NCBI GenBank assembly: GCA_965208395.1
Contig: CBDBON010000002.1
Span: 1 to 64,000, forward strand
Source of the DNA: CBDBON01 sp965208395
GTDB lineage: Bacteria; Chloroflexota; Dehalococcoidia; Lucifugimonadales; CBDBON01
Reading direction: 5' to 3'
DNA: 64,000 nucleotides
This document shows positions 24,002-32,614 of this stretch, one piece after another. Positions within the stretch are counted from its first letter, which is position 1. The number at the start of each line of letters is the position of its first letter. A program made the position numbers and the translations under genes. The notes beneath the pieces are model-generated. The model had not been told where the DNA came from. It searched no databases and saw nothing but the letters and a program-made list of their open reading frames with translations.

Positions 24002-25288
24002 TTACGCAGGCCGCCCCGCCCGTTCCTCCACGGCCCTGAGGATCGTTCCCAGGCTGCGCACCCGCCTGTTGAGCAGCGCAGGCCCCAGCGCGAACAGGGC
24101 CACCAGTCCGCCGCCTATCGCGACCGCGACCGGTACTCCCACGAAGGTCGCAAGGCCTCCCGCCTGCGCGCCGCCGAGCGGCATGATGCTCCAGGTCATC
24201 CCGTAGAAGCCCATCACCCGCCCGCGCATCGCGTCCGGCACGAGAAGCTGGAGCGAGCTCATTATCGATATCATGTAGGTGGAGCTCGACAGCCCCATGA
24301 CGAAGATCAGAGCCAGGGCCAGGGGGAAGGAGCCGACGAGCTCCGACGTGAGCGCGAAGGCGACGATCGACAGGCCGAAGGCGAGCCCGCCGCCCACGAT
24401 GAGCGGCCCCTTCCACGGGAAGTTGCCCGCCGTGCCGAGCCACATCGTCACAGCCAGCGCACCCACCCCGCCCACGCTCATCAGCACGCCCTGGGCGTCC
24501 GCCCCGACCCCCAGGACGTCGACCGTAAAGGCCGGCATCATCGTTATATAGGCCATGCCGAAGAAGCTGTTGAAGAAGGTCATGCCTATCAGGAAGCCGA
24601 AGATCGGGCTGCCCCGTATGAATCTCAGACCCTCCAGCATGTCGTGGACCGCGCCGCCGGACGAACCGGGCCCGGCCTTCGGTATACGGAGCATCAACGT
24701 CACCGCGGCCATGATGACGAAGCCGGCGCCCGCCGCGAAGATGGCCGCCGACGTCCCGGCGAGGCTGATCACGAAGCCGGCGGCTGCGGGCGCGACTATG
24801 CGCGTCCCCTGCCAGACGGCCGAGTTCAACGCGACGGCGCTGACCATCACCTTCCGGTCGATCAGGTGAGGATAGAGCGCCTGGCGGGCCGGCTGGTCGA
24901 AGGCGTTGACCGCCCCGGCGGCGAACGCCAGGCAGATGATGTGCCACACCCTGACGACCTCCGTCACCGTCAGGGCCCCCAGCAGAAAGATGAGCGAGGC
25001 GGTGATCAGCTGGGTCGCGAAGATGAGCCGGCGCTTGTCGAGCCTGTCGGCGAAGACGCCGCCGAACAGGTTGAGGGCGATGGCCGCCGACGCGTTGGCC
25101 AGCCCCACATAGCCGAGGTAGAGGGGCGAGCCGGTCAGCTCGTACGTCAGCCACCCCTGGGCGAACATCAGCATCTGGAAGCCGCTCACCGAGGCCAGCG
25201 TCCCGAGCCAGTAGGCGCGGTACTGCCGGTACCGGAGCGCCGGGGGGAACGTGAACAGGCGCCGCAGAGCGCCGTCCGCTGGGAACAT
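24002..25288 (-). CDS. MFS transporter
   Basis: A 428-residue major facilitator with about 12 hydrophobic helices. The ADRLDKRRLIF loop between helices 2 and 3 matches the family's conserved motif A region. A cytoplasmic loop falls mid-protein (RIPKAGPGSSGGAVHDMLEG), and the C-terminus is basic. It resembles the enterobactin-exporter-like MFS group. The substrate cannot be read from the sequence. A repeat-bearing gap separates it from fbp. Confidence 0.85.
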   Translation of the reverse strand: MFPADGALRRLFTFPPALRYRQYRAYWLGTLASVSGFQMLMFAQGWLTYELTGSPLYLGYVGLANASAAIALNLFGGVFADRLDKRRLIFATQLITASLIFLLGALTVTEVVRVWHIICLAFAAGAVNAFDQPARQALYPHLIDRKVMVSAVALNSAVWQGTRIVAPAAAGFVISLAGTSAAIFAAGAGFVIMAAVTLMLRIPKAGPGSSGGAVHDMLEGLRFIRGSPIFGFLIGMTFFNSFFGMAYITMMPAFTVDVLGVGADAQGVLMSVGGVGALAVTMWLGTAGNFPWKGPLIVGGGLAFGLSIVAFALTSELVGSFPLALALIFVMGLSSSTYMISIMSSLQLLVPDAMRGRVMGFYGMTWSIMPLGGAQAGGLATFVGVPVAVAIGGGLVALFALGPALLNRRVRSLGTILRAVEERAGRPA

Positions 25289-25366
25289 CCTCCACCCTCG
25301 CCTTAGTCCTCTCCTGTCCAGGAAGAGGCGATGCCTCCCGCAGATAGGGGAAGAGGCGGGAGGCTC

Positions 25367-25400
25367 TGTCCCTTCCCCCGGCTCAGCGGGGGAAGGTTAG
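25367..25400. repeat. Palindromic extragenic repeat
   Basis: CCTTCCCCCGGCTCAGCGGG followed by its complement lies just downstream of the histidine phosphatase gene. It is a variant of the CTTCCCC/GGGGAAG palindrome family. Confidence 0.55.
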
Positions 25401-25416
25401 GATGGGGGCTCTCCAC

Positions 25417-26061
25417 TCACCCTAGGTGCGACGCGTCGTTGAACCGCGCGATCCGCCACATACGCGGATTGTGCCGGCCCCAGTCAGCCTGCGCCCACCG
25501 GTCCCGGTCGAATACGAACTCGAACAGCGCCGTGTTCTCCACCGACGTCCCCCACACGCGCTCCGTATCGAACAGCGCCGCGACCATGTGCTGGAGAATC
25601 CCCCCGTGCGTGAACAGGACCACCACGTCCTGGTCGCCGTGGCGCTCGATCACGGTTTCGATCACCCGGCGTCCGCGGGCGCGGCGCTGGCCGAGGCCCT
25701 CCGCGCCCTCCACTACGTCCCAGTCGCTTCCCGCGAGGAACCGCCGAGCGATCTCGGGGTGGGCGCTCTCGATCTCCGCCCAGGTCAGACCCGAGAAGAT
25801 ACCGATGCCGGTCTCCTTGAGGTCGTCCCACGGCACGATCTCCGGCTCCCAGTTCGCCGCGACGATCCGGGCCGTCTCCGCGCTCCGCAGCAGCGGACTG
25901 GTGTAGACGTGCGTCGGCGCGAACCCCTCCCGTCCAAGGCGGTCGCGCAGCGCCTCCGCCTGCCGTCGCCCCTTCTCCGACAGCCGGAAGTCGGCGTGGC
26001 CCTGCAGCCGTCTCTCGGAGTTCCCCTCCGACTCGGCGTGGCGGACGAAGAGGAGACGCAT
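25417..26061 (-). CDS. Histidine phosphatase (phosphoglycerate mutase-like)
   Basis: A 214-residue branch of the histidine phosphatase superfamily. It begins MRLLFVRHAESEGN, giving the RHG-type nucleophile His, and has a second catalytic His in VVLFTHGGILQHM. The ATG at 26061 overlaps the pyrE stop as ATGA; a longer frame would lie inside pyrE. Substrate unknown. Families of this type sometimes accompany DUF3090/SCO1664 genes, which lie 800 bp away on the other strand. Confidence 0.85.
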   Translation of the reverse strand: MRLLFVRHAESEGNSERRLQGHADFRLSEKGRRQAEALRDRLGREGFAPTHVYTSPLLRSAETARIVAANWEPEIVPWDDLKETGIGIFSGLTWAEIESAHPEIARRFLAGSDWDVVEGAEGLGQRRARGRRVIETVIERHGDQDVVVLFTHGGILQHMVAALFDTERVWGTSVENTALFEFVFDRDRWAQADWGRHNPRMWRIARFNDASHLG

Positions 26062-26642
26062 CAGGCGGTCCGCAGCCGCAGCATACCGTCCGGGCCTGTC
26101 TCCACCGCCAGAATCGGCTTTAGCTCGTACCCGCGGGCGGCCAGCGCCTCCCGGCCTCCCTCGTCCCGGTCGAGGACGCACATCACCTCCGCGATCGGGT
26201 TGCCCGCCTCCTCGATCGCGTCGATCGCCGCCAGCACCGATCCACCGGTCGTCACCACGTCCTCTATGATCGCCACCGGGACGGAAGTGTCCTCCGGCAG
26301 GTTCCCCTCTATCTGTCTGCCCCTGCCGTGGCCTTTCTTCGCGTCCCTCACGAAGAAGCCGGGGAGCGGACGGCCGGCCAGGTGGCTGACGTGCGCCACC
26401 GCCGCGACGATCGGGACGGCGCCGACGGCCATGCCTCCGACGGCGCCCACGCCGGCGTCCTTCAGCCTCTCGAAGAAGTGGGTCCCCAGCACATGGGCGC
26501 CGGCGGGGTTAAGCGACAGCGGCCTGCAGTCGAAGTAGAAGGGGGAGAGCTTCCCGGAGGTGAGGACGAAGTCGCCCTCCAGCAGCGCGCCCGTCTCCCG
26601 CGCCAACCCCAGCCAGTCGACCGGCGGCGTGTCTGTGGTCAT
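26061..26642 (-). CDS. pyrE: Orotate phosphoribosyltransferase
   Basis: A 193-residue enzyme that joins orotate to PRPP to give OMP in pyrimidine synthesis. The PRPP-binding motif VAIIEDVVTTGGSVL and the flexible catalytic loop around FVRDAKKGHG are clear. Gene order and the 4-bp overlap place it upstream of the histidine phosphatase in one operon. No other pyr gene is nearby. Confidence 0.92.
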   Translation of the reverse strand: MTTDTPPVDWLGLARETGALLEGDFVLTSGKLSPFYFDCRPLSLNPAGAHVLGTHFFERLKDAGVGAVGGMAVGAVPIVAAVAHVSHLAGRPLPGFFVRDAKKGHGRGRQIEGNLPEDTSVPVAIIEDVVTTGGSVLAAIDAIEEAGNPIAEVMCVLDRDEGGREALAARGYELKPILAVETGPDGMLRLRTA

Positions 26643-26721
26643 CTACCGTCTCCTGTTCGGTCTCTTCCCCGGCATTGTATCACCGTCACTGGACTCAGCA
26701 TCCATAAACGATGCGGGTCAC

Positions 26722-26800
26722 GTTCGCCCTGAGCCCGTCGAAGGGCGCGCGTCCACGACGTAGTCCGTTATGGTTCGACAAGCTCACCACGAACGGACTG
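26722..26800. repeat. Two REP-like palindromes upstream of the DUF3090 gene
   Basis: GCCCTGAGCCCGTCGAAGGGC (26728-26748 region) is followed by TGGTTCGACAAGCTCACCAC GAACGG at 26771-26796. The second type recurs near 29445, 48504 and 62263. Both are GC-rich inverted repeats. The 26643-26880 gap holds no gene that I can see. Confidence 0.6.
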
Positions 26801-26880
26801 CCCCCCTACTTTCGACAGCTACCTCGTCCCCGCGGCGGGCCTTGCGGGAGGCGGGTCATGGGACTAATATGGCCTGAGCC

Positions 26881-27387
26881 ATGTCTGATCCTAGGAACGA
26901 GATGCACGCGGTGGGTTCGCTCACTGCCGAGGCGATAGGGGAGCCGGGGAACCGCACCTTCCGCATCATCGCCGGCGGGGGCGGCGGCTCGGCGATGATC
27001 TGGCTGGAGAAGGAACAGCTCTTCCAGCTTGCGCTGGCTATCCAGCAGATCCTCGCCTCCTCCTCGGAGGAGGACGCCGAATCCGACCGCGCGCCGGAGG
27101 CCGGGGCCGGAGTCTCGCTGGACTTCAAAGTCGGCAAGCTGGCCCTGGGCCGCGACGGCCGGTCCGGCCTCTTCATGATCGACGCCCACGACCTGGAGGA
27201 GGAGGACGAGGAGAGCGCGACGGTGCGGGTGTGGGCGGACAGTCGGATGGTCAGGGAGTTCTCGGAGGAGGCGATGAGGGTCTGCGCCGCCGGCAGGCCG
27301 ATCTGCCCGCTGTGCGGCACGTCCATCAACCCGGACGGCCACCCGTGCAGCCGGGTCAACGGCCGCGCGAAGTCGATCAGCCCCTAG
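26881..27387 (+). CDS. DUF3090 family protein
   Basis: A 168-residue protein with the DUF3090 layout: an N-terminal beta-rich half and a C-terminal cysteine cluster ICPLCGTSINPDGHPC, likely a zinc site. In Actinobacteria and some Chloroflexota this gene is paired with an SCO1664-family gene, as it is here 10 bp downstream. The molecular role is unknown. Confidence 0.85.
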   Translation: MSDPRNEMHAVGSLTAEAIGEPGNRTFRIIAGGGGGSAMIWLEKEQLFQLALAIQQILASSSEEDAESDRAPEAGAGVSLDFKVGKLALGRDGRSGLFMIDAHDLEEEDEESATVRVWADSRMVREFSEEAMRVCAAGRPICPLCGTSINPDGHPCSRVNGRAKSISP

Positions 27388-27397
27388 CCCCGGTCCC

Positions 27398-28120
27398 GTG
27401 CAGCTCACCGAAGAGGAGGCGCTCCCGGCGCTGCGCGACGGCAGCGTGCTGGGAGGGCACCGCGTCGCCTGGGGCTCCAACTACACCTTCCTGGTCGAGC
27501 TCGACGCGGGCCGCGACCGTTCGATACGGGCGGTCTACAAGCCCCGCGACGGCGAGCGCCCCCTGTACGACTTCCCGCGAGGCTCGCTCTACAAGCGGGA
27601 GCTGGCCGCCTTCCAGTTGAGCCGCGCCCTCGGCTGGCCGGACGTGCCGCTCACGGTGGTGCGGGACGGACCGTACGGCATCGGCTCGATGCAGCTATAC
27701 GTCGACGCCGACCCGGAGATCACCTACTTCGACCTTGTCGACGACCGGTCCGAGGAGCTGCGACGGGTGGCCGTCTTCGACCTGCTCGCGAACAACGCCG
27801 ACCGGAAGGCGGGGCACTGCCTGCTGGACACGGAGGGGCGAATCTGGAGCATCGATCACGGCCTGACGTTCCACCCCTCCTTCAAGGTCAGGACGGTGAT
27901 GCTGGAGCTGTGGGGAGAGGCGGTCCCCGAGCCGCTGCTCGACGACCTGGCGGCGCTGGAGGGCCGGCTGGAGGCCGGCGGGGAGCTCGCAAAGGAGCTC
28001 GGCGAGGTCCTGAGCGAGCTCGAGGTGGAGGCGCTCCGGCACCGGCTCAGGCTGATGCTGGAGCATGGCGCCCTGCCCCGGCTCGACCCCCGCCGGAACG
28101 TCCCCTGGCCCTGGGTCTAG
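27398..28120 (+). CDS. SCO1664 family protein (kinase-like fold)
   Basis: A 240-residue protein starting at GTG. The family is related to PI3/4-kinase or HipA-like folds. Visible elements are a lysine-bearing strand (AVYKPRDGERPL), the catalytic-loop-like LLANNADRKAGHCLL, and IWSIDHGLTF, which resembles the metal-binding DxG region. The pairing with DUF3090 suggests a common pathway. Kinase activity is inferred only from the fold. Confidence 0.8.
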   Translation: MQLTEEEALPALRDGSVLGGHRVAWGSNYTFLVELDAGRDRSIRAVYKPRDGERPLYDFPRGSLYKRELAAFQLSRALGWPDVPLTVVRDGPYGIGSMQLYVDADPEITYFDLVDDRSEELRRVAVFDLLANNADRKAGHCLLDTEGRIWSIDHGLTFHPSFKVRTVMLELWGEAVPEPLLDDLAALEGRLEAGGELAKELGEVLSELEVEALRHRLRLMLEHGALPRLDPRRNVPWPWV

Positions 28121-28206
28121 TTCCAGTACGCGGGGAATGTGCGCTGAGGAGGGGACCAGCCTGAACCGGCCGTAAGCGCGCGGCTGGCCGGCCGGTAGAA
28201 CCCCCC

Positions 28207-29307
28207 CTACTCGGCGGTCGCGGTATGCTCGCGCCGGACGAGGTCCCAGTCGATCTCGTAGCCGAGGCCGGGGCCGGTCGGGGCGTGGACGACTCCCCCG
28301 GTCATGTCGATCTCCTCTGCCAGTCCGAACATGTTGTCGCCGGTGCAGGGGAAGAACTCGAAGAACTCGCAGTTGGGCACGGCCATCGTGACGTGGAGGT
28401 TGGCGACGTTGTTAAGCGAGTTGCCTCCGTGGTGGATCTCGCACTTCATGTTGAAGCCCTCGGCGAGGTGGCACAACCGGACCATCGGCGTGATGCCGCC
28501 GGTGACGGCGACATCGCCCCGCAGGTAATCGGTCGCGTACTGGGTGATCCAGGTCGCCATGCCGTAGAGCCTGCCGGGGGCGTACTCGGTCGACATGATG
28601 GGGATGTCGAGCTTCTGGTGCAGCTTGACGTAGCTGTAGATATCCTCCTCGACCAGCGGGTCCTCGTACCAGTAGAAGCCGAGGTCCTCGATGGCCCTGC
28701 CGACGCGCAGGCCGTCCTCGTACTGGTAGGCCCACATGGAGTCGAGCATCAGCTTCATGTCGTCCCCGACGGCCTCGCGGACCACTCTGCAGATCTCGAC
28801 GTCGAACGCCGGATCCCCGTGCGGGTGGATCTTGTGGGCCGTCCAGCCCATCTCCTTGAAGCGGAGGGCCTCCTCGGCGTACTCCTCCGTCGTCTCCCAG
28901 TAGGCGGTCGAGGAGTAGACGGGGACGGAGCTCTTGCAGGTGCCCAGCAGCCTGTGGATCGGCTGCCCAGCGATCCTGCCGTTGATGTCCCACAGGCAGG
29001 TGTCGACGGCGCCGATGGCGTTGGTGGAGACGGCGCGGTTCAGCTTCCACATCTCCCACCAGATGGCGCCGATGTCCTGCGGGTTCCGGCCCACCAGGCC
29101 CGGCTTTAGGTACTCGATCAGCGCCCCAGCGTAGTGGTCCGCCCCGACGTGAGAGGAGCCGAGGAAGGCGTTGCCGCTGACGCCCTCGTCGGTCTCCACG
29201 GTCACGACCCCGAGCTGGCGGTCGCCTCCGAATCTCGCCCCGACGCCGGTCTTCCACGGCTCCGACTTCCAGTTGAACATATCGACCTTGACGTTGGTGA
29301 TCTTCAC
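28207..29307 (-). CDS. Enolase-superfamily (mandelate racemase-like) enzyme
   Basis: A 366-residue two-domain enzyme with an N-terminal capping domain and a C-terminal barrel. Expected metal ligands are the Asp of LMLDSMWAY, the Glu of WYEDPL and the Glu of MSTEYA. HKIHPHG supplies the lysine of the second strand and EIHHGG a late histidine. This pattern points to a sugar-acid dehydratase or racemase, but the substrate cannot be read. A second, diverged member lies at 47371-48468. Confidence 0.85.
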   Translation of the reverse strand: MKITNVKVDMFNWKSEPWKTGVGARFGGDRQLGVVTVETDEGVSGNAFLGSSHVGADHYAGALIEYLKPGLVGRNPQDIGAIWWEMWKLNRAVSTNAIGAVDTCLWDINGRIAGQPIHRLLGTCKSSVPVYSSTAYWETTEEYAEEALRFKEMGWTAHKIHPHGDPAFDVEICRVVREAVGDDMKLMLDSMWAYQYEDGLRVGRAIEDLGFYWYEDPLVEEDIYSYVKLHQKLDIPIMSTEYAPGRLYGMATWITQYATDYLRGDVAVTGGITPMVRLCHLAEGFNMKCEIHHGGNSLNNVANLHVTMAVPNCEFFEFFPCTGDNMFGLAEEIDMTGGVVHAPTGPGLGYEIDWDLVRREHTATAE

Positions 29308-29439
29308 TACATCCCCCTTCCCGGCGGCGGCCCGGGCGCTGCGCTCACCGTCTGTGCGATGGCGAACGGCAAGAGGATACCATGTGCGCGTGGGGCGGTC
29401 TGTTTTCCACGGCGGGAGGGCCTGTCCCCAGTCGACGCC

Positions 29440-29475
29440 AGTTGTGGTTCGACAGGCTCACCACGAACGGTCCGG
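29440..29475. repeat. REP-like palindrome in the enolase-rpsU gap
   Basis: TGTGGTTCGACAGGCTCACC ACGAACGG lies in the 262-bp divergent gap. The gap holds no other feature apart from the rpsU ribosome site. Confidence 0.6.
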
Positions 29476-29569
29476 CCCCTCAATTTCTGAACAGTTGCCT
29501 TCGAAGCGCGGCCAAGACAACGGGCGCGTAGCTGTGCTATACTTCCCTTCCGCAGAACCGGGAGGGACG

Positions 29570-29758
29570 TTGGCCTACGTAAGACTAAGAGAGGGCGAGG
29601 ACGGGGAGACCCTGCTCAAGAGGTTCCAGACCTCCATGCAGCGCTCCGGCATCCTCCGCGACCTGCGCAACAGGCGCTTCTTCCGCTCGAAGGGGGAGCA
29701 GGCCCGCCTCGACAAGCAGCGCAGCCTCCGCCGGATGCGCCGTCGCCGTCGCCGCTAG
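29570..29758 (+). CDS. rpsU: Ribosomal protein bS21
   Basis: A 62-residue very basic protein ending RRMRRRRRR, with the bS21 layout VRLREGEDGETLLKRFQ near the N-terminus and FRSKGEQAR further on. It starts at TTG, with GGGAGG a few bases upstream. bS21 sits near the anti-Shine-Dalgarno end of 16S rRNA and aids initiation. Confidence 0.88.
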   Translation: MAYVRLREGEDGETLLKRFQTSMQRSGILRDLRNRRFFRSKGEQARLDKQRSLRRMRRRRRR

Positions 29759-29801
29759 GGCGGCGCGCCGCCCCCTACGTTAAGCCGTCCCTCGGCCCGC
29801 C

Positions 29802-30644
29802 TCACGCGAGAGCGCGGGTGGGCCGCCTCCACGCCATCCCCTCCGTCTTGCGCATGAACTCCGCGTGCAGCGCCGCGCTCGATCCGACCAGGCCGTCGCT
29901 GTAGAGCCCCGCCCGCCTTCCGGCGCGGTCGGTCACGACTCCGCCCGCCTCTTCGATCAGCAGCAGGCCTGCCGCCTGGTCCCAGGGCTCCAGCTGGTGA
30001 TGGAAGTAGAGGTCGTACCTGCCCGCCGCAGCGTAGGAGAGCGCCAGGGCGGACGAGCCCATTACCCGCACCGTCTGCATCCCCGGCCACAGCGACAGTA
30101 CGACCTCGAGGCCGTTGCGCGCCCCCTCGTTGTTGTAGCTCATGTCCACGCCCAGGATGCAGTCGTCGAGGGCCGCCTTCTCCGACACGCGGATCGGCCT
30201 GTCGTTCAGGAAGGCTCCCCTCCCGCGCTCGGCGTGGAACATCTCGTCGCGGACCGGGTCGTAGTTGACCCCGGCGACCACCTCCCCGTCGAGTGCGAGC
30301 GCGACGACGACGGAGAAGACGGGTATGCCGGAGGCGTAGTTGCGTGTGCCGTCCAACGGATCGACGACCCACGTGTAGCCCGACTCCCGCAGCTCGCCGG
30401 CCGACTCCTCCCCGAGCAGGCCCATAGACGGGAACTCCGACGAAAGGATGTCGAAGATCCGGCGCTCGGCCTCGAGGTCGACGTCGGTGACGATGTTCCC
30501 GCGGCCCTTGAACGAGATCTGCTTGACCTGGTGGAGCCTCTCGACGAGTATCTTCCCGGCCGCGAGGGCCGCTTCCCTGGCAGCCTCGATGGGAGTCTTT
30601 CCGCTTGCGCCGACGACCGTGTCCAGGGGCGGGGCAGGGGCCAA
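29802..30644 (-). CDS. Inositol monophosphatase family protein
   Basis: A 280-residue lithium-sensitive-type phosphatase. Metal-site motifs are GEESAG (Glu), WVVDPLDGTRNYA (Asp-x-Asp-Gly-Thr) and LEPWDQAAG (the distal Asp). It most likely hydrolyses inositol phosphate or a similar sugar phosphate. The start appears to be TTG. Confidence 0.9.
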   Translation of the reverse strand: MAPAPPLDTVVGASGKTPIEAAREAALAAGKILVERLHQVKQISFKGRGNIVTDVDLEAERRIFDILSSEFPSMGLLGEESAGELRESGYTWVVDPLDGTRNYASGIPVFSVVVALALDGEVVAGVNYDPVRDEMFHAERGRGAFLNDRPIRVSEKAALDDCILGVDMSYNNEGARNGLEVVLSLWPGMQTVRVMGSSALALSYAAAGRYDLYFHHQLEPWDQAAGLLLIEEAGGVVTDRAGRRAGLYSDGLVGSSAALHAEFMRKTEGMAWRRPTRALA

Positions 30645-30648
30645 CGGG

Positions 30649-30735
30649 TCAGTCCGCCGCGAGTATCTCGCCGGGCAGACCCGACGGAAACTGACAGAAG
30701 TATCTATAGGTGAACTTGAGCTTCTGGCTCTGCAT
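30649..30735 (-). CDS. Possible 28-residue peptide upstream of the phosphatase
   Basis: A short frame MQSQKLKFTYRYF... with GGAGGAGAG about nine bases before the ATG, ending 5 bp before the phosphatase gene on the same strand. It could be a leader peptide. Nothing else supports it. Confidence 0.3.
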   Translation of the reverse strand: MQSQKLKFTYRYFCQFPSGLPGEILAAD

Positions 30736-30995
30736 CACTCGGCCTCTCCTCCCGCGGCCCGCATCTCAATCTTCCCCCTGCTTCGCAGGAGGGTGTGGGA
30801 GTGTATCCTCTGTCCTCGGCAGGATTAGAGTGTACCAAACTCGGAATCCCAAAACACCGGGCCGAGAAGCCCCGAAATTCAGCCCCAGCACCTTGCATTA
30901 TCGTTTTTTGGCCGTGCTAGAATCCGGTGGCGCTCGCCCGACCTCACCGGTCCCAAAGCGCGAGCCGTTCGCCATCGACCCGTCTATAGGAGTGC
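30736..30995. other. Divergent intergenic region upstream of dnaA
   Basis: These 260 bp contain a palindrome of the CTTCCCCC type (30770-30800) and an A/T-containing stretch near 30900-30912 that could hold the dnaA promoter. I see no gene or clear DnaA box here. Confidence 0.4.
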
Positions 30996-32357
30996 GTGAT
31001 ATTGACAGACCGGCAGGCGCGGGAGATCTGGGAAACTGTTCTGGGACAGCTCCAGGTTCAGGTCACCCGACCCAGCTACGAGACATGGTTGAAGAACACT
31101 GTCGGCCTAGGGGAGTCGGACGGGGGTTTCATCGTAGGGACCCCCAACGCCTTCGTCTCCGAGATGCTGGAGACGCGTATGTACTCGCTGATCGCCGGCA
31201 CGATGGAGCGGGTCCTGTCGCGGCCCACCGGGGTACGCTTCGTCGTAATCCCCGCTGAGTCTCTGAGCGCGCCGGCGCACCAGCAGCCCGAGCCCTACGA
31301 GCGTCCGCAGGACGCGCCGCCGCGGGACATGGCCCTCAACGCCGACTACACCTTCGACACCTTCATCGTAGGCAAGTCCAACGAGCTGGCACACGCGGCG
31401 GCCATCGCCGTCTCCGAGAAGCCGGGGCAGGTCTACAACCCGCTGGTGATCCACTCCGACGTCGGCCTCGGCAAGACGCACCTGCTCCACGCCATCGGCA
31501 GCAGGATCCGGGCAAAGGGCCTCTCCCTCATCTACTCGACGACCGAGGAGTTCACCAACGCCTACATCAGGGCTATCCGCGAGGGCAAGACCGAGGAGTT
31601 CCGCGCCCGCTACCGGAGCACGGACGCCCTGTTGCTGGACGACATCCAGTTCCTGATCGGCAAGGAGCAGACGCAGGAGGGCTTCTTCCACACCTTCAAC
31701 GCGCTCCACATGTCGAACAGGCAGATACTCATCACCTCAGACAGGCCTGTGACCGACCTGACACTGCTGGAGCCGCGCGTGCGCTCTCGCCTGACAGGCG
31801 GTCTGGTCGCGGACATCCAGCCCCCCGACCTGGAGACCCGGCTCGCCATCCTGCGAGCCAAGGCCGACATGCTACGCTGCGACGTGCCTGCCGACGTGAT
31901 CCAACTCCTCGGCGAGCGCGTCCACAGCAACATCCGCGAGCTGGAGGGCGCTCTGAACCGCGTGATCGTCTACGCTCAGATCACCAGCGCGCCGATCACA
32001 CTGGAAATGGTGAAGCGCGTGATCGACGACGTCCTCGGCGCCGGGAGCAGGAGGCGCTCCCCGCCGGACGAGATCATCGACGCCGTGTCGCAGTATTTCA
32101 ACGTCCCGACCGAGGCCCTGCAGGGACCGCGCGGTAAGAAGGACGTCGCGCTGACGCGCCAGGTCGCCATGTACCTGCTCAGGGAAGAGGCGGGCCTCGG
32201 CCCGACCCAGATCGGCAGACTGCTGGGCGGCAGGGACCACTCCACCGTGATCAAGAACTGCGTGAAGATCACAGAGCAGCTGGATGTAGACGCACACCTG
32301 AGGCGGAACGTGGTGAACATCCGCCAAGCCCTCTCCGCGACCGTCACATCGGCATAG
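30996..32357 (+). CDS. dnaA: Chromosomal replication initiator DnaA
   Basis: A 453-residue DnaA. Domain I (1-~85), a short linker, the AAA+ domain (~115-330) with Walker B LLLDDIQF, and the DNA-binding domain with KDVALTRQVAMYL and GGRDHSTV are all present. The P-loop reads S154-D-V-G-L-G-K160-T, where most DnaA proteins have Gly-Gly at the first two positions. The start is GTG at 30996 or TTG six bases later; the latter has better spacing from AGGAG. Candidate DnaA boxes lie just downstream. Confidence 0.96.
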   Translation: MILTDRQAREIWETVLGQLQVQVTRPSYETWLKNTVGLGESDGGFIVGTPNAFVSEMLETRMYSLIAGTMERVLSRPTGVRFVVIPAESLSAPAHQQPEPYERPQDAPPRDMALNADYTFDTFIVGKSNELAHAAAIAVSEKPGQVYNPLVIHSDVGLGKTHLLHAIGSRIRAKGLSLIYSTTEEFTNAYIRAIREGKTEEFRARYRSTDALLLDDIQFLIGKEQTQEGFFHTFNALHMSNRQILITSDRPVTDLTLLEPRVRSRLTGGLVADIQPPDLETRLAILRAKADMLRCDVPADVIQLLGERVHSNIRELEGALNRVIVYAQITSAPITLEMVKRVIDDVLGAGSRRRSPPDEIIDAVSQYFNVPTEALQGPRGKKDVALTRQVAMYLLREEAGLGPTQIGRLLGGRDHSTVIKNCVKITEQLDVDAHLRRNVVNIRQALSATVTSA

Positions 32358-32614
32358 ACTTCCCCCCTTCCGGTGTATAAGTTGGCGGTTATCGTGGATA
32401 ACCCAGTCTCCGTGTGGATATGTGCGGGCCCGACGTCACGTCGCCTCAGCCTCTAACACAGCCTCGAACCATCCCCCACGGCACGGCAACGGGCTACCCA
32501 CGTCCACCGTGATAAAATGAATCCCGTCGACGCCTTGCCCTCCGCAAATCCACAAACTCACGCCTTTACCATTGTTGTTATTCTTCTCCTAATTTATGAG
32601 ATATACCCTCCGAG
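32358..32614. other. Probable oriC: DnaA-box-like sites and AT-rich stretch
   Basis: Between dnaA and obg are CGTGGATAA (32393-32401) and TGTGGATAT (32413-32421), each one mismatch from TGTGGATAA. A weaker inverse site AAATCCACA lies at 32546-32554. It is followed by ~60 bp of unusually AT-rich sequence running to the obg start, a possible unwinding element. Location beside dnaA supports an origin. Confidence 0.6.

Noticed and set aside
23865..25306. Long open frames on both strands across the MFS gene
   Set aside because: Only the frame at 24002-25288 shows membrane helices; the others are GC-rich shadows.
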